From: Pardosa pseudoannulata
Taxonomy: Eukaryota > Arthropoda > Arachnida > Araneae > Lycosidae
Assembly (NCBI GenBank): GCA_032207245.1
Contig: CM063507.1
Span: 84,942,897 to 85,006,896 of the forward strand
DNA length: 64,000 bases
Direction of reading: 5' to 3'
A program made the position numbers and the translations under genes. The notes beneath the pieces were generated by a model. That model was not told the origin of the DNA. It worked only from the letters and a program-made list of their open reading frames with translations, and ran no database searches. This document shows positions 14,401 through 28,737 of this stretch, one piece after another. How positions within the stretch are numbered: position 1 is the first letter of the stretch; each line of letters starts with the position of its first letter.

Positions 14401-17400
14401 GAAAACGCTCTGTCACAACAGTGTGTCGGCCGGGAAGTGATTGCGTTTCTTGCTGGCATGTATTTGTGACAGTAGATGCGAAAGGGTTAAAAACAAATTG
14501 CTGGGATTCACCAGAAGTTACGGAAGGTGCCGATTCGGCTGCAATTTCTAACAGTAAGCCTATAAACAAGAATAGTGAAACAGCATATGACTATTTGACT
14601 TGTATAATTATTTAAATATTACTTATATATGAAAGTTTTGAATCTTGAGATAATTAGATAATTTTTCATGTTTTAATTTTTGACAATTGTTAAAGTGAAA
14701 TTTTTTTTTCAGCGTTTTGCTTCAAGCAGCAGAAGGTGATATGATGCCAGTAGCTGAGGTTCAGCGCTCTGCTTTACAAACTCTTATTAATTGTGTGTGT
14801 TCAAAAATCCCAGCTGTAAGTACATCTGATACTAAATATTGAAATTAGCATTATGGATTTTAATGATAACAAAGAAATTTGATTTGAATTTTTGTATCAT
14901 GGATTTTCTTATGTATTTTAACCATTTATTCTGCTTCTGTTTAAAAGCTTTTTGTATGAATTAGGATTAGGTGATGTTGAAAATTTAACATTGGGTTTCA
15001 ATGATATATTGATATAAAAATTATATTTTGATAATTTTTTAAGATTATTTTAAGTTTAATTACATTATATCATTATATGATACTAGCATATAGCTTATAT
15101 GACGGGATCAGTAAAATTTTTAATTTTGCAGAACTGTAAAGTACACTATGAGGCAGGTAATAAAATGGTTTGATTTTGGCTTGGAATTATCTGCATGGTT
15201 TCGGCGCACCTGGAAAATCATGGATTTAGACAATGGATTAATTTTGTCCTGGAAAGTCTTGATTTTTAAAATTATATGAGTAAAAGTCAAAATGAGTAAT
15301 AAGTAAAAATCATAGAAAGTCATGGATCTGCTAAACTACCGATTAAATAAAAATGCATTGAATTGTTTAATTCTATTTTTACTTGTCATTTGGCTGAAGT
15401 TACTGAGTTTGGTATTTATGTATTATCCTATTGACCCTATTGCCAAGTAAAATTCGTTCACCAAGGAAACTCAAAGCAAGAAAGCTTAATGGGTGGGTAA
15501 ATGTATATTATTCTTTTTTTTTTCTTAAATTGTAGATTAAAATTTTAATATAATAATAATAATTATTTTTTAATAAAAATTAGTTAAGATTTTTGCACAA
15601 AATATAAGTTTATCTCTAGGGATATTGTATATAAACATTATAGGGTTATATTTGGCTTTTATTCATGGTCACCTGGATAATACCAAAGTACCCCGAATTC
15701 AAATTGGAAACATTTTGATTGAAAAATGGCTATAGGATTAAACTTAGGTATGTAGATACAACAATTTATTTTTATGTATGTGAGTTTATTAACACTTATA
15801 AAGTAAGCTTATAGTTTTTTTATGATAAAATTCCTGTTATTTCTCTAAAAGCATATATTTTATTTGTATGTACATCAGAAGTTTTATTCATATATACTTT
15901 AACGAAAGCTTTTTAAAGTCATGGAAAATTATCCGCTAAATCAAGGAAAGTCATGAAAAGTCATGGATTTGAAAAATTTTATTTTGGCAGATACCCTGTA
16001 TCTGGTACACGCTCAATAATTTGATTATCTTTACTGACCGCATGTGAGTTGCCAACTTTAAATTATCTTGTCATATTAGGGACTGCAGACGTTTTAATAT
16101 TGACAGTGATTATTTCAGGGTATATATGAAGGATGTTCAAAATTTTGAGAATCAATTTCAAACTGTGTGGTTATGTAACAAACACTCAAATGAACAAATT
16201 TCAGAGATATATAACTTAAACGTTAGATATTTATTAGTCCGTGAAATAGACTCCTAGACTTTTATAAAAAGAATTTGTTGTTAATACCGGTGGTAAAATT
16301 TTCATTGCAACCAAAAATAATCAATAATCAAATTTAAAGTGATCACATATGTACCTAATCTATTATTTAATCCAAATATAAAAGAAAATGATTTACGTCC
16401 TATCTAAGTTCAGGGGTGAAACGTATGAAAATAATGCGGACGATATTTAAATAATTTAAAATAAAAAATGATTAAATGAGATGGTTAAAGGAATGACGTC
16501 ATAATGCTAGAAAAAAAGGTTATTTTCATCTACTTATAATGTGATAAATTGATAAATTTAATCGCCTGCTCTTAACCAGGGAAAATAGGGCTTGAAATAA
16601 TGATATTAAACTCTCGAAAAGGGGATAAGGTGTGGAATTCGAGCGTTTTGAAGACGACAGTATTGTTTGCTGTGATATTAAGCCTATTTATACCAATTTA
16701 TTTTAGAATCGGATCGATAATTTAGGAGCAGATAAACTTGACTCAATTTGAATTTTGCTAACCCTAAATCATCAAGAATTCAATGGATGCCTCTATCCAT
16801 TCCAGGTCCAACCGCTTCATAAATTTAAGGACAGGCGGAGAGATAACTTCGGCTATTATTATATAAGGGATGCCTAAAATGTATTTTAAAAAAAATTAGA
16901 AAATGGTTTTTCAAAAGTATTTTACTTTGATAGAAATTAATATTCAATAAAATAACTTTAAAATATTTACTCTGAAGTGTTATGAAGGAACTAGAAATAT
17001 AAACAAGTCTAACAGTTAAGTTTTATTCTATGTGCACTTAGGTAATAATATGAAGAAAAAATATACTTGAATATGATTTTTATTTTGTGACAAAAATACA
17101 ATTAGCTTTTGAACAGAAAGGAAACTATGTTCAGTAATTAGATACAGTTGAAAACAAAAATCTTTGTTTTGCTGGTCAAATTTTTATATATGTACATTCA
17201 GATAGTAATAAAAAGGATTTTTATGATGTAGATAAATCACTGTTAAGTCTTTATAAAACCCAACTCACTATGGAATGTTAGATGCTACATCAGTTGTACT
17301 TACAATAAGCCATCAGTAATGTTTGACTCTGTTACTCAAGAGGGAAATGTACCACTCAAATAGAAATTAGTGTAGTTTGGTATCTTTAAATTGTCATGAA

Positions 17401-18594
17401 ATGTCATGATGTAGAAAGTAAGTGGCCACAAGGTCTGAAAGTCCCATATGAGTTACCAAACTCTCGTAAAAAGCACATCAAAATATGGAAAAAGTTGCAA
17501 GTTAATGATTTTTATATGTGGGAAACAGAAGTTATTGCCTTCTCTGAGATGAGGCTCTTTTTCATTACAAGTGGTAATTATTATTGGGGAAAATAATTTT
17601 GCTATTTACTAGGATAGTTTTTATTGCATATTTTATATGTGAGTACATGTGTGTATGTATGTACATGCCCCACAGCAGAATACTTTTTAGTGTTCTGCAA
17701 CAGGCTTTCAGATAATCAAAAATGTTCTGCAGGAGATATATTTATTTTATCATATATTTACTCTCCCACAATATTATTCCTAATTTGGTACATTTTCATC
17801 TTTACCAATATGTATAACTAAAAATATTTAATAAAACAGTGCTACCAGAAATTTAGAAAAATATTTGTATTCAAACCAAGGCATTAACATAGAATTTACA
17901 GTCCTGTCAATTACTTTTGATGTAAGATATTTTGAGATATCACTACGATGATAAAAATGGGACTGATAATTTGGTCCAAACATTAATGCAAGAGAAGTTT
18001 TTAATAATTTTCGGAATGATCTGTGTCCTGGTGGAGTTCCATTGCAAGAAATAAACATTCTTTTATCAGTTGTCCCAATACTAATTTCATCACCATCATT
18101 TACATTATGCCTATAGGAAAATATTTTATCGATTGTTGATCCCTATGATTCGTAAATAGCTTCTGATATAGGAATAGATATGTGTATTAAGAAATGGATA
18201 AATTTAGGTATCTCTGGTTTTAATTCATTTACAGCTTGCACTAATATAGCTTTCATTTTAAAAAAACATTCTATTTTACTGAGAATGATCAATTGCATCA
18301 AAAATCCAGTTAAGAAAAATTTGATATTCATAAAATAATTCATTCTTTTGTCCTTCAGAGGGTGTAACACATGGAAAAGTTTATTAAGCTCCAAAAAAGT
18401 GAGAGATCTAAAGCTTTGTTATCCATATTTAAATGTGGAAATAATAAATAATCAAAGCAGAAAAATATTTTAGCAGTTGATATTACCAACACCAAGTTCC
18501 TTACTTTGGTCAAAATAAACCTGGTATTGCTGCAACAAGTAATCAAAGTAATTCAATAAGTATTTTACATCCTTTCCTACTAACGGAAAACCAT

Positions 18595-18628
<34 letters not shown>

Positions 18629-21600
18629 GGAAAAAAGTTTTCCACGAGCCACAATTGTTATGCAGCTTGCAGATTTCTGTGACGTCATATTTATCTTCTA
18701 CATCTTGCTTATGTAGTTATTTTTGTTTTATTTAAGCTATTTTAATTTCATTAATTTTATCATTTTTTTTTTTTATTTAAATTTGTTTTTGTATTGTTCT
18801 TAAGTATAATACTTACTATTTTTGTTTGAAGACTTGTTAAATTTATTTAAATTTGTTTTTTTTATTTAATTTTTCTTTTTTAATTGTTTATTTTTCAATT
18901 TAATTTATCTTTTAGATTTTTTTCATATTATATTCATTGTGATACATTTTTAATAAAAGTACAATTCCGCCAAACCGATGATGTCTTCAAAGTTGTCAAG
19001 TACAATTTTCGACCTAAAAAAACGTTCCGAAAATGGATGTCCCGTACAACCAGTGTCCATGGAGTTTGAGGTAGAATCAGGTAATTGTTTAGGAAGTGAA
19101 CACATAATTTTTCATAGACCATATTTAATTATCACTTGTTTAAAATTTTAAATTTTTTAATGTTATACTATTTCTATAAGTATTTTTTTTTTGTTATCAC
19201 TTTTATTTTTACTTTTAATATTCATTCTTTCTATTTTTTTTATTGACTTTTATTTTTTTTATTTTATTTTATTTATAACAATATTATCCATTTTGAAGTA
19301 TTAATCATAGATTTTTGCTATTTTATAATAGACTTATACCACACCAAAAATTCTTTTTTTAAAAATTTATTTATTTTTCTATTTTTAATTTATTAATTAT
19401 TTTATTTTTTATTTTTTATCTTATTGAATTTTTTTTTATTTTTTTATATTTTTTTATTTTATTTATTAATTCTTTTTTATTTTCTACATTTATTTTTTCA
19501 GATTTATTTTTCAACATTAATCTTTATAATTTAATCTCTATTTTATTTTTTATTTTAATTTTTTATATTTCCATTTCTTTTTTTTTTAAATTATATTTTT
19601 TGTATTTTTTATATTATATTACCAAAACATTTTATATATTTGTATAATTTTTTTTTCTTTTATTAAATTATTTTTTTTATAAAAATACATGATATTTTCT
19701 TTATTGCTTTTTTACCTTTTGTTTACAATAGCATTTTACATGAATAATAATATTGTTTTTTTATTTTTTTTTTTTTTATTTATGTAATTTATTTTTTTTT
19801 AATTTTATTTTTATTTTTTTTATTTTTTATTGATTCATAGATTTTATATTTATTATTAGACAAAATGTTTAGAATTTTTTTTTTTTTTATTTTTTATTTT
19901 TAAATTAATTAATTTTTTCATGTTTGTTAAAATGCTTTAATTTTTTATTTGTATTTTTAATTATTTATATTTTTGTTATTTTTATATATATATTTTTTTA
20001 TATATATGTTCGAGCCCCTGCGTTGCAAGCTCTTGTTGATAGCATATCTGGCGAAAATTGTCGTTTGTATGTAGCTTTTTGGTTTGTCTAGAGCATTTAT
20101 TCAAAATCTTTTTAATTACAACTTATTATGTTAGTTGATTGTTTATTTTTTTTTAATACAAAGAACATTTATTATTTAATCTCGGCCAACAATATTTTTC
20201 ATATTTTTTTTTTATTAAATATCTTTAAATTTTTTCTTGTATTTACCAGGCACAATTAAACCTGGTAAAAACTTGGAATGTAATTAACAGGCACAACAGG
20301 GTTGCAAATATATTTTTCAAGATGCAATGAAATTAGGAAGAGCCTTGTTGATAAATTTAAGTTTTATTATGCTGCATGCAGACTATGTTAATGTTTTATT
20401 ATATTCTGTAGTGAAAATTGTATTTGTCTCTTGAAAAAAGTCCATTTGAAGATTTTATTAAAAGTAAGTTTTAGAGATTTTTTTTTTTTTTTCTTTTATT
20501 TGTAAATGAAATTATGAGAAAGCTAGTAAGGGCAGACATTATATTTAACTGATAAATTTCCTGCATAGTTTCTTCTACAATTATAAGTGTGTAGTAAAGG
20601 TAATTTTGTTGCTTCATCTGAAAAAATACCCTATTTCCTGCCTATAATCCGCAGGTGTAAATTTTATGATATTTTTAGAGAAAATTATTGTATAATCCGC
20701 AGATTAAATTTTGTTAACTTTATATTGTCTATTTCTGTTTCCACCACACACTGATTAACATCTGTGTTAATGTCACCTTTAGTTTAGTTTTTCAATTTAA
20801 CCAACACTTTCTAATTGTTTTTTCTATTCCGTGAAGAAGCCCTCACAGCATGCTAATTTGTTTTGTGAACTGTATTTCACAACCAGCTGTATATATAAAG
20901 CAAGTTGCTCCTTATGCCATGGTGGTATTATTTTGACGATTAGTGAGCTGTGTCTCATTTCTCTATATGTCCTATGTTTATTGAAGATGCCTGTTTTTTT
21001 ATGTTAAACTTAATGTGTTTTTAAGAAGTGTTTTTTAATTAAGTGAGGATATTTAAGAATAAATTCAGTTACCATCGCCTGTGGATTGATCATATTTTAT
21101 TTGTGCAAGGTTATTTTTATCGATGAGTTGGGAAGGTTCAAAAGGAAAAAGGAACCAGGAATTATGTCAAGTAGCTTCCTTGTTATAAAATGTTTACAAA
21201 TTTCCACTTAAATTTCATGTGATTTAAAAAAAATGAAAGACGTGGAGAAAAGTGTTATATTTTCTAGTGTTAAAAAAACTAAATTTAAGCTCTTTTCTTA
21301 ATGATAACATATCTTTAAATTAAAAAAATAATTTAACAAAGTAAAAATTTGGATAGACTTAAAGAATTGTATATTCAGGCTTGCAATTCCGTCACTTTTC
21401 TCACCTTTAGTCACTTTTTTTACAATTGATCACTTTTAGTCACTTTTTTAAGTAAACAGTCACTTTTTTCATGGTGTATCACAGCAAAAGTCTGTTGTTG
21501 GAAAAAGAAAATCTGAATTAATAACAAACTATTTTAATAAAAGACAAAAATGTGATGCTCTAATCTTATTTTTCTTATTAAAATGTAATTAGTCATATGG

Positions 21601-24600
21601 TTTCGAGAATTTAGCGATTTTAAAAAGTCGTAAAGAAGTTCCTGAAATGTATATTTAATACATTAAAGTATTTTACGTCAAAGCACACATTTCTCTTTAC
21701 CTTTTTATTCACAATTTTTGTTTAGATACTCTAATCTAGCTATGTACATATTTTAAAACCTCATTAATATATGCAGAAAATTGTGATTATAAAATTAATG
21801 TATTGTATGTATTCAAATCTAATTTATAGATATTTTTTAATAAAAAGCAATGTTGAGTTGTGTTAAAGAAAATTTTTAACCTTTTTTGTATTTGACGCTA
21901 AAGTTATGTCTTACATGAATCATTTGATTTAGAGTTAAAATAAGTAGAAAAATCTTAACAGTAGCATGTGTAATCAAGAGGAGAAAAATATCGCTTTTTT
22001 TCAATGTTTAGTCGCTTTTTAGTCACTTATTCTGTGTAAATTGTCACTTTTCTCACCTTTTAGAAAGTACCTCAGCAGTTGCAAGCCTGTATATTTAACA
22101 ACGTTAAGAATATATTTTTAAAAATTGACATTAATTAGTACTAAAATAATGATACAAATAAATTGTTGGAATGCATATTTAAATAAAAAAGATGTTAAAA
22201 TTTAAGATTCTTAAAATGCATCTTTTTATTTTAATTTCATATAGTTATTTGCAATCTGTGTTAAAATTTTAAACTGATAGTTATAGCGCCATCTGCCGAG
22301 CTGAAGGTGAAAAAAACAAATGAGGATGCAGCGAAGTGCCGCCCTTTCAGATTATACAGGTGTTATTTCTTCATGGAAATAAAAAAATCAATAAACAAAT
22401 GGAAAATATTAATTTAATTAGGATCTTTAATACAAACCGCTGTGTCCTTGATTGAAAATGGTCTTTATTCTGATTAAAGAAAAAACAAACCTGTAAATAT
22501 GAGCATGTACTGCCATCTATTTTTCTTTAGGAAAGATATTTGTAAATTTTATAATAAAAGTAATTTTTAACAGCAGATAATATGTGGTGGCGTATAATAT
22601 GCTTTAGATGAAAATTTAATGTTTTTTAATGTATAATCCGCAGATTATACGCAGGAAATTAGGGTAATAGAATTTAGTGAAAAAAAAATTAAATTTTTTA
22701 AAATTGCCAAACTTTGGTTGAAACTTTTACAGTTACATAAACTTATGTTCATATAGATGTTAATGGTTTGACTCAAAACTCGTTACTATAACTTAAATTT
22801 TAAATTACAATTTTCATTGATCTAATATATGTAACTTTTTTATAATTTTGATCAGAATTGTTTTTAATTAATATTGAAGAGAGTTTACCTATTCCTCATT
22901 ATCTTGTAGCAAAGAAATGTATGAAATAAATGCTGGCATTTTATGGAATTATTTTACAATTTTTCACTGAATTTCAGCAAGGCTAGTTGAAAGTTGTGTA
23001 TGATTTATTAAATGTGTTCTTATAATACGGATACTACCAGGCATCGATATGAGTTTTTACAAATTTTTTCATATACCTTAAAAATTTTTTTTTAATTTTA
23101 ACAGCTGTTTTTTTAGATATTATGTAATTTATAATTTTTTTGTGCAACTGTGTATAGTAATTTTAGGTATGTGTTTTTTATATAAATATGTATATATATT
23201 TTAGGTTCTTATAAACTTGTTATCTACCAAAACACCAGTTACTGATGCAGATTCAATTCGTGCTTTGGCATGTAAAGTAAGTTTTTTATTAATTTAGATA
23301 AAGAATAGTTTTATTTATTTTTGCAGATCAATTTTAAATGCCCTGAAAAGCCAAGACTTAATTATAGGCTGTAAAAGGTTAACAAAGGTTTCACAAATTG
23401 CAGAATTAAAATATGAAAAATTCTATAATGTTAATTCTGTTTCTTGTAAAGGGTATATTTTATATCTAGCATTTCTAGTACTTATCATCTAGATCCACAT
23501 TAAACATTACAGTCTTGCAATTCCATCACTTTTCTCATCTTTAGTCACTTTTTTTACAATTGATCACTTTTAGTCACTTTTTTAAGTAAACAGTCACTTT
23601 TTATCATGGTGTATCACAGCAAAAGTCTGTTGTTGAAAAAAGAAAATCATAATTAATAACAAAATATTTTAATAAAAGACCAAAAATGGGATGCTCTAAT
23701 CTTATTTTTTTCATTAAAATGTAGTTAGTCATATGGTTTCCAGAATTGAGTGATTTTAAAAAGTCGTAAAGAAGTTCCTGAAATCTACATTTGTACTGAA
23801 ATGTACATTTAATACATTAAAGTAATTTACGTCAAAGCACACATTTCTCTTTTTCTTTTTCTTCACAATTTTTGTTTAGATACTCTAATCTAGCTATGTA
23901 CATATTTCAAAACCTCATTAATATATTCAGAAAATTGTGATTATAAAATTAATGTATGTATTCAAATCTAATTTATAGATTTTCTTGAATAAAAAGCAAT
24001 GTTGAGTTGTGTTAAACAAAATTTTTAACCTTTTTTGTATTTGATGCTAAAATCATGTCTTGCATGAATCATTTGATTTAGAGTTAAAATAAATAGAAAA
24101 ATCTTAATAATAGCATCTGTAAATCACTTTTTTTTTTTTAATGTTTAGTCACTTATTCTGTATTATTTGTTACTTTTCTCACCTTTTTTTTTTTAGAAAA
24201 GTACCTCAACAGTTGCAAGCCTGACATTATATAAAATTTATATTTGAAAATCAATTTCAAATGGTTTTGAAAACTAGTAACTACTATATACAGAGAACGA
24301 AATTTTAGGAATAAAGTATTTCACAAATTGTGGAATATGAGAAATTTTATAATAAGGGATTGTTCTTGTAAATGCTGTATTTTATATTGAGCTTCTCAAA
24401 CACTTTGACCATCAAGAACCATATTAAACATTATATATAAGGTCATATGACTACTCTTTCCGCAAAATAAAAGACCATCACTAGCAGTTTAACTGCCTTA
24501 GACAAACTCTCCCAATACAAACTATAAAAATTCCCACAGGATGAAGAATTATTTTTAAACAGTGTATTAATACTGTCACTTAAATCTGCAGCAGTGTATT

Positions 24601-27600
24601 TGCAAAAGAATAGATTAATGATATACAGCATCCTGTATCAGGTTAATACAGTAGAAAAATAAATAAATCATGTACAGGGTTCCCACAATCCTTAAAATTT
24701 CTTAAGAACTCCTTAATTTTAGCTTTCATTTTTAAGGGCCCTTAAAACTACTTAATTTTAGTCAAAGGTCCTTAAAAACTCCTTAATTTTTAAATTGGAA
24801 CATGATCAATTTATCCATCTTTTTGTGATTTCATATCAGTTTTCACTATACTCTCCAAACTTTCTGGTTTTGTAAGTTCAGAGTTAAACTTGCCCTAAAC
24901 CAGTTCTTAGAACACCAGTACAGGTGATAAGTACTGGAATAAAAATAAGAAGATAAGAATATATAAAATATTTGTTAATATTCATAACATTCTTTTACAT
25001 NNNNNNNNNNNNNNNNNNNNNNNNNNNNNNNNNNNNNNNNNNNNNNNNNNNNNNNNNNNNNNNNNNNNNNNNNNNNNNNNNNNNNNNNNNNNNNNNNNNN
25101 AATCAGATTTATTTGATTTAAATTAGATTTTTTTTTTATTTATTTAAATCTGATTTCTTTGACTTTTTTTCTGAATACTAATTTTAATTGTTGTGTTTAT
25201 GTTTTTTGCAATATACATAGAATACTTTGTTATAAGAAGTAACATCTTATTTATCTAGTATATTCTACCACTGATTACCTAAAATTAAATAGATAAAAAA
25301 TTAATCTAAATACATTCCATTACTTTGTAATTGCATAGTGCAAAATCAATAAGATGTCAATTTAAAGAACAAATTAAATATTCTTTTAACGTAAATTATT
25401 TATTTAAAAAAACAAATCACAATTATCTCAATATTTTTTAAGCACCGAATGATGGATTTAATTGTTTCAATAAAAACACTATCTTTAATGCTTTATCCAC
25501 TCCTCATTGGTTACGAAGGCTAGAACAACAATACCAAAAGAAGAAAACTGTCTTTCCATTCCGGCAGATCAAGCCATAGCTGTTGTTATTGGGTAGACAA
25601 ACTGGATTTCAAGTTCTGTAATACTGTCTTTACCTCCCATTACATAAAATGAATTCCACCGGTCATAATCCATCATTGTACTACCCCTACTCCATACTTT
25701 CTGATAACAACCCCTCCATTCTTGGAAAGCACATGCCATTTATTTACACCTATTTACTTATTTGTATTACTGTGCTGACTGATTCCCAATTCTTTGGAAT
25801 ATAGGCTTTAAAAGAAGTGAAAAAATGATTTAAATCGATGATTTTTTCAAAAAAAATCAACTGATTTAAATCATGCCAACTCTTCTTCTAAGTAAGATCC
25901 ATTGTCTGAAATCAGTTTTATTCGAGATTTCTTTGAAAAGTTATGCAACTTTTTTCCTAGAAGTTGTAATTTTAAGAATAAATGGCATTGTAGAAATAAA
26001 ACAAAAATTAAATAAAAAATGAGACAAACACAGATGATAAATAAATGAACATTTGCATCTTATCATATGAAGGATTATTTGATGTAAACCAAACAGTTTT
26101 TTTTTAAATACCAAGATGCCCCCTTTTTTTTAAACCAAATATATTTTAATTTATTTTACATATTATTGAAAAATACAAAATTCAATTCACACAGAAATTG
26201 CACCTTTAGATAAATAATAAATTAATGAATTTTTAAATTAACATTTTTTTTTAATGAGTGTAAAATTTTTATATAAACTATAATGAACATGACATACTAA
26301 TTGGACTCTTCTAAAAATTAGCTTGAATAAAAAAATCAAATAGTTAAATTTACTTCAATTTCTCTTTTTTAATATTTTTAAGAATAGGCAAAATGTAGAT
26401 TTCTTATTTTTCGGTTAAGACTTACACAGAATTGCATCGTGCATCAGTGACATAACCTTACTAATAATAATTGCTTAGCCTGCACCTCTTACTGGAACAG
26501 GAGTTAGTGGGTTCGAATCCCACATTGGCATAGATGTTCGTAGCCGTTCGGAATCGGCTTTAAGCTGTAGGACTTGGTCTCATTGTGTTGAAAAAAGTAG
26601 CCCTTGTGTTGAAAAAAGTAGACCGTAGCACTCCAAGCCAAACCAAACCTGCACCTCTTATTTGGATAAGGTACACTCATTAAAAAATCAGGTAATTAAA
26701 ATTCCTCTTTATTTTATTACTTTTAAAGTCAAAGGTATATAGTAAAAACTTGTAATAATTCGATAATACTATGGATGCATTTTTTAAACAAAGTTTTTTG
26801 CCAACCTTTATCCTATGCATATATTTTTATGCATGCATATATTCTTTCTATATTTAAATTTATTCATGCTAAAGTTTTTGCAGAAGACTTGTAAAATTTG
26901 TTCTGAATTGTTTTCTGATATGTGTGGGTAAAGTTATAAAATAGTGCAAGCTCAAAAATTAAATTTAAAATTAATTTTTTTCAGATCAGAAAATTAAATT
27001 TATTCATATTTTAAAGGTAGAATATGGGCAGGTGCGTGATTCACCAAATCACACATGTATTACTATAGACAGCGTTCAAATGCTCTGTGATATATTAAGC
27101 AAGTTAAGACAAGCTTTTTGATTTTTATTGGTTTTATTCCTACACTTACAGCTATGTACATTTTACTTCAGTATTTACATTTATATACATTGAGCATTAT
27201 TGGTAGAAGCATTTAAAATAAAATGTTCAGCTAGATGCGAACATACCTCGAGAAAATCTAACAATGCTTTCCCCGAATGGCAGGTTACGAACTTCAAACC
27301 ATCCGAGAATAACTTCTTTGGACAAAACCTTTCTAGCCAATCCCAAGTCTCCTAGCCTCTCCAGTTAGGCACGTAACTTTGCCTCCATTCCTACACCGAA
27401 GGGGGGGAGGGTAAGGATTTCCCTGTATTTTGGAGAGGTGAAGTAAAATGTTACAAAAGATGCACCCAATATTCACGGCAAAAGTGCTAGCTTTTATCTT
27501 GAAAATGTAGAATATTTTATAGCTCTTTAGAAGTCCTTAAAAGCTACTTACTTTTCATTTTAAAGGAACTTAACAGCTACTTATTTTTTGTTCAAGTACC

Positions 27601-28701
27601 TGGAAACTTCTTATTTTTGCTGCCTCTTTTATTGTTTTTTTTTTATTCTTCTGTGGTATGCAATTCAAGGTCAAAATAATTGGGTGTAACGGAGTACCTA
27701 GCAAAGGGGAAAGTCTTCACTTTAATCTCCGAACGTAAAACAGATCAAAACATAAATTTAGGCCTCTAGGCGAAAAAGTTATCCAAACAAAAATGGAATA
27801 CACTCCAACTTACAAGGAAGCTAAGAGGTGAGAACGTTCTCATAAAAAATGATGAGTAACCAATGCATTGTCTAATTAGTAATAATTAGATTGGAAACTG
27901 GACTATGACCAGTAGGTATGGAAAATACATAAATACACAAAAAAAGTTAAAGGGACTATAACAAATGCCACTTGATACAAAAAATATTAAAAATAAGTAA
28001 AAAGTGACGACACTTACAAAGAGATATATTTTTGTATTTTACAAAATTTTAAAATTTTTATTAAGCATTTTTTCAATTTTTTAAAAACATAAAACAAGAC
28101 AGAACATTACGCAAAGTACAAAATAAACGAGAGCAAAGTAGCGGAATGATACAATGGTAGAAAACTCGTGATCTGAAGAGCACCGTTATATGTTTATAAG
28201 GACTGTGAATGAAATGCAAATATTACAAAAAGCAAACTATTATTGGTTTTCTATATGACATTTTATTGATAATGACACATAATGTTTACTTATTCTGTGT
28301 GCGATAGTTATTTTTTCCCCACTTGCTAATAGCTTGATTAGACTATTGCATTGCAGTGAAATGTTTGTGTGTTATACATAATTATGACTGAAACCATGTT
28401 AGATTAATTGCTGTCAAAAACTAGAAACACTTTTTTTTTTTTTAATAGCAGGAAAGTACATTTTTATGCTTTATGGACTGGAAAGAAAGAGTTTATTGGT
28501 TTCTAAAATATCTAATGGGATAAGAAAATCCACTGTGCAAAAAATTAAGTAGCTTTACTTAAAGTGCAGATTCTGTTAAATAATTTAATGTGAGGTTTCT
28601 AATTTGAAAACTAAGCACATGAATAATTATGGATTTAAAATTATTTTAAATCATATTGCTTATCGTTAAAACTTATAGCTGTTTGCTCTTCATTTTGTTA
28701 T

Positions 28702-28737
<36 letters not shown>

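Noticed and set aside
20414..20461. Possible missing DCAF1 exon (AG before, GTAAGT after)
   Set aside because: Translation ([17 protein letters not shown]) shows no similarity to the expected motif and the first codon in one frame is a stop.
26465..26655. Possible functional tRNA gene
   Set aside because: B box is good but no acceptor stem or cloverleaf can be formed, and the same sequence recurs with a SINE body at 60640.
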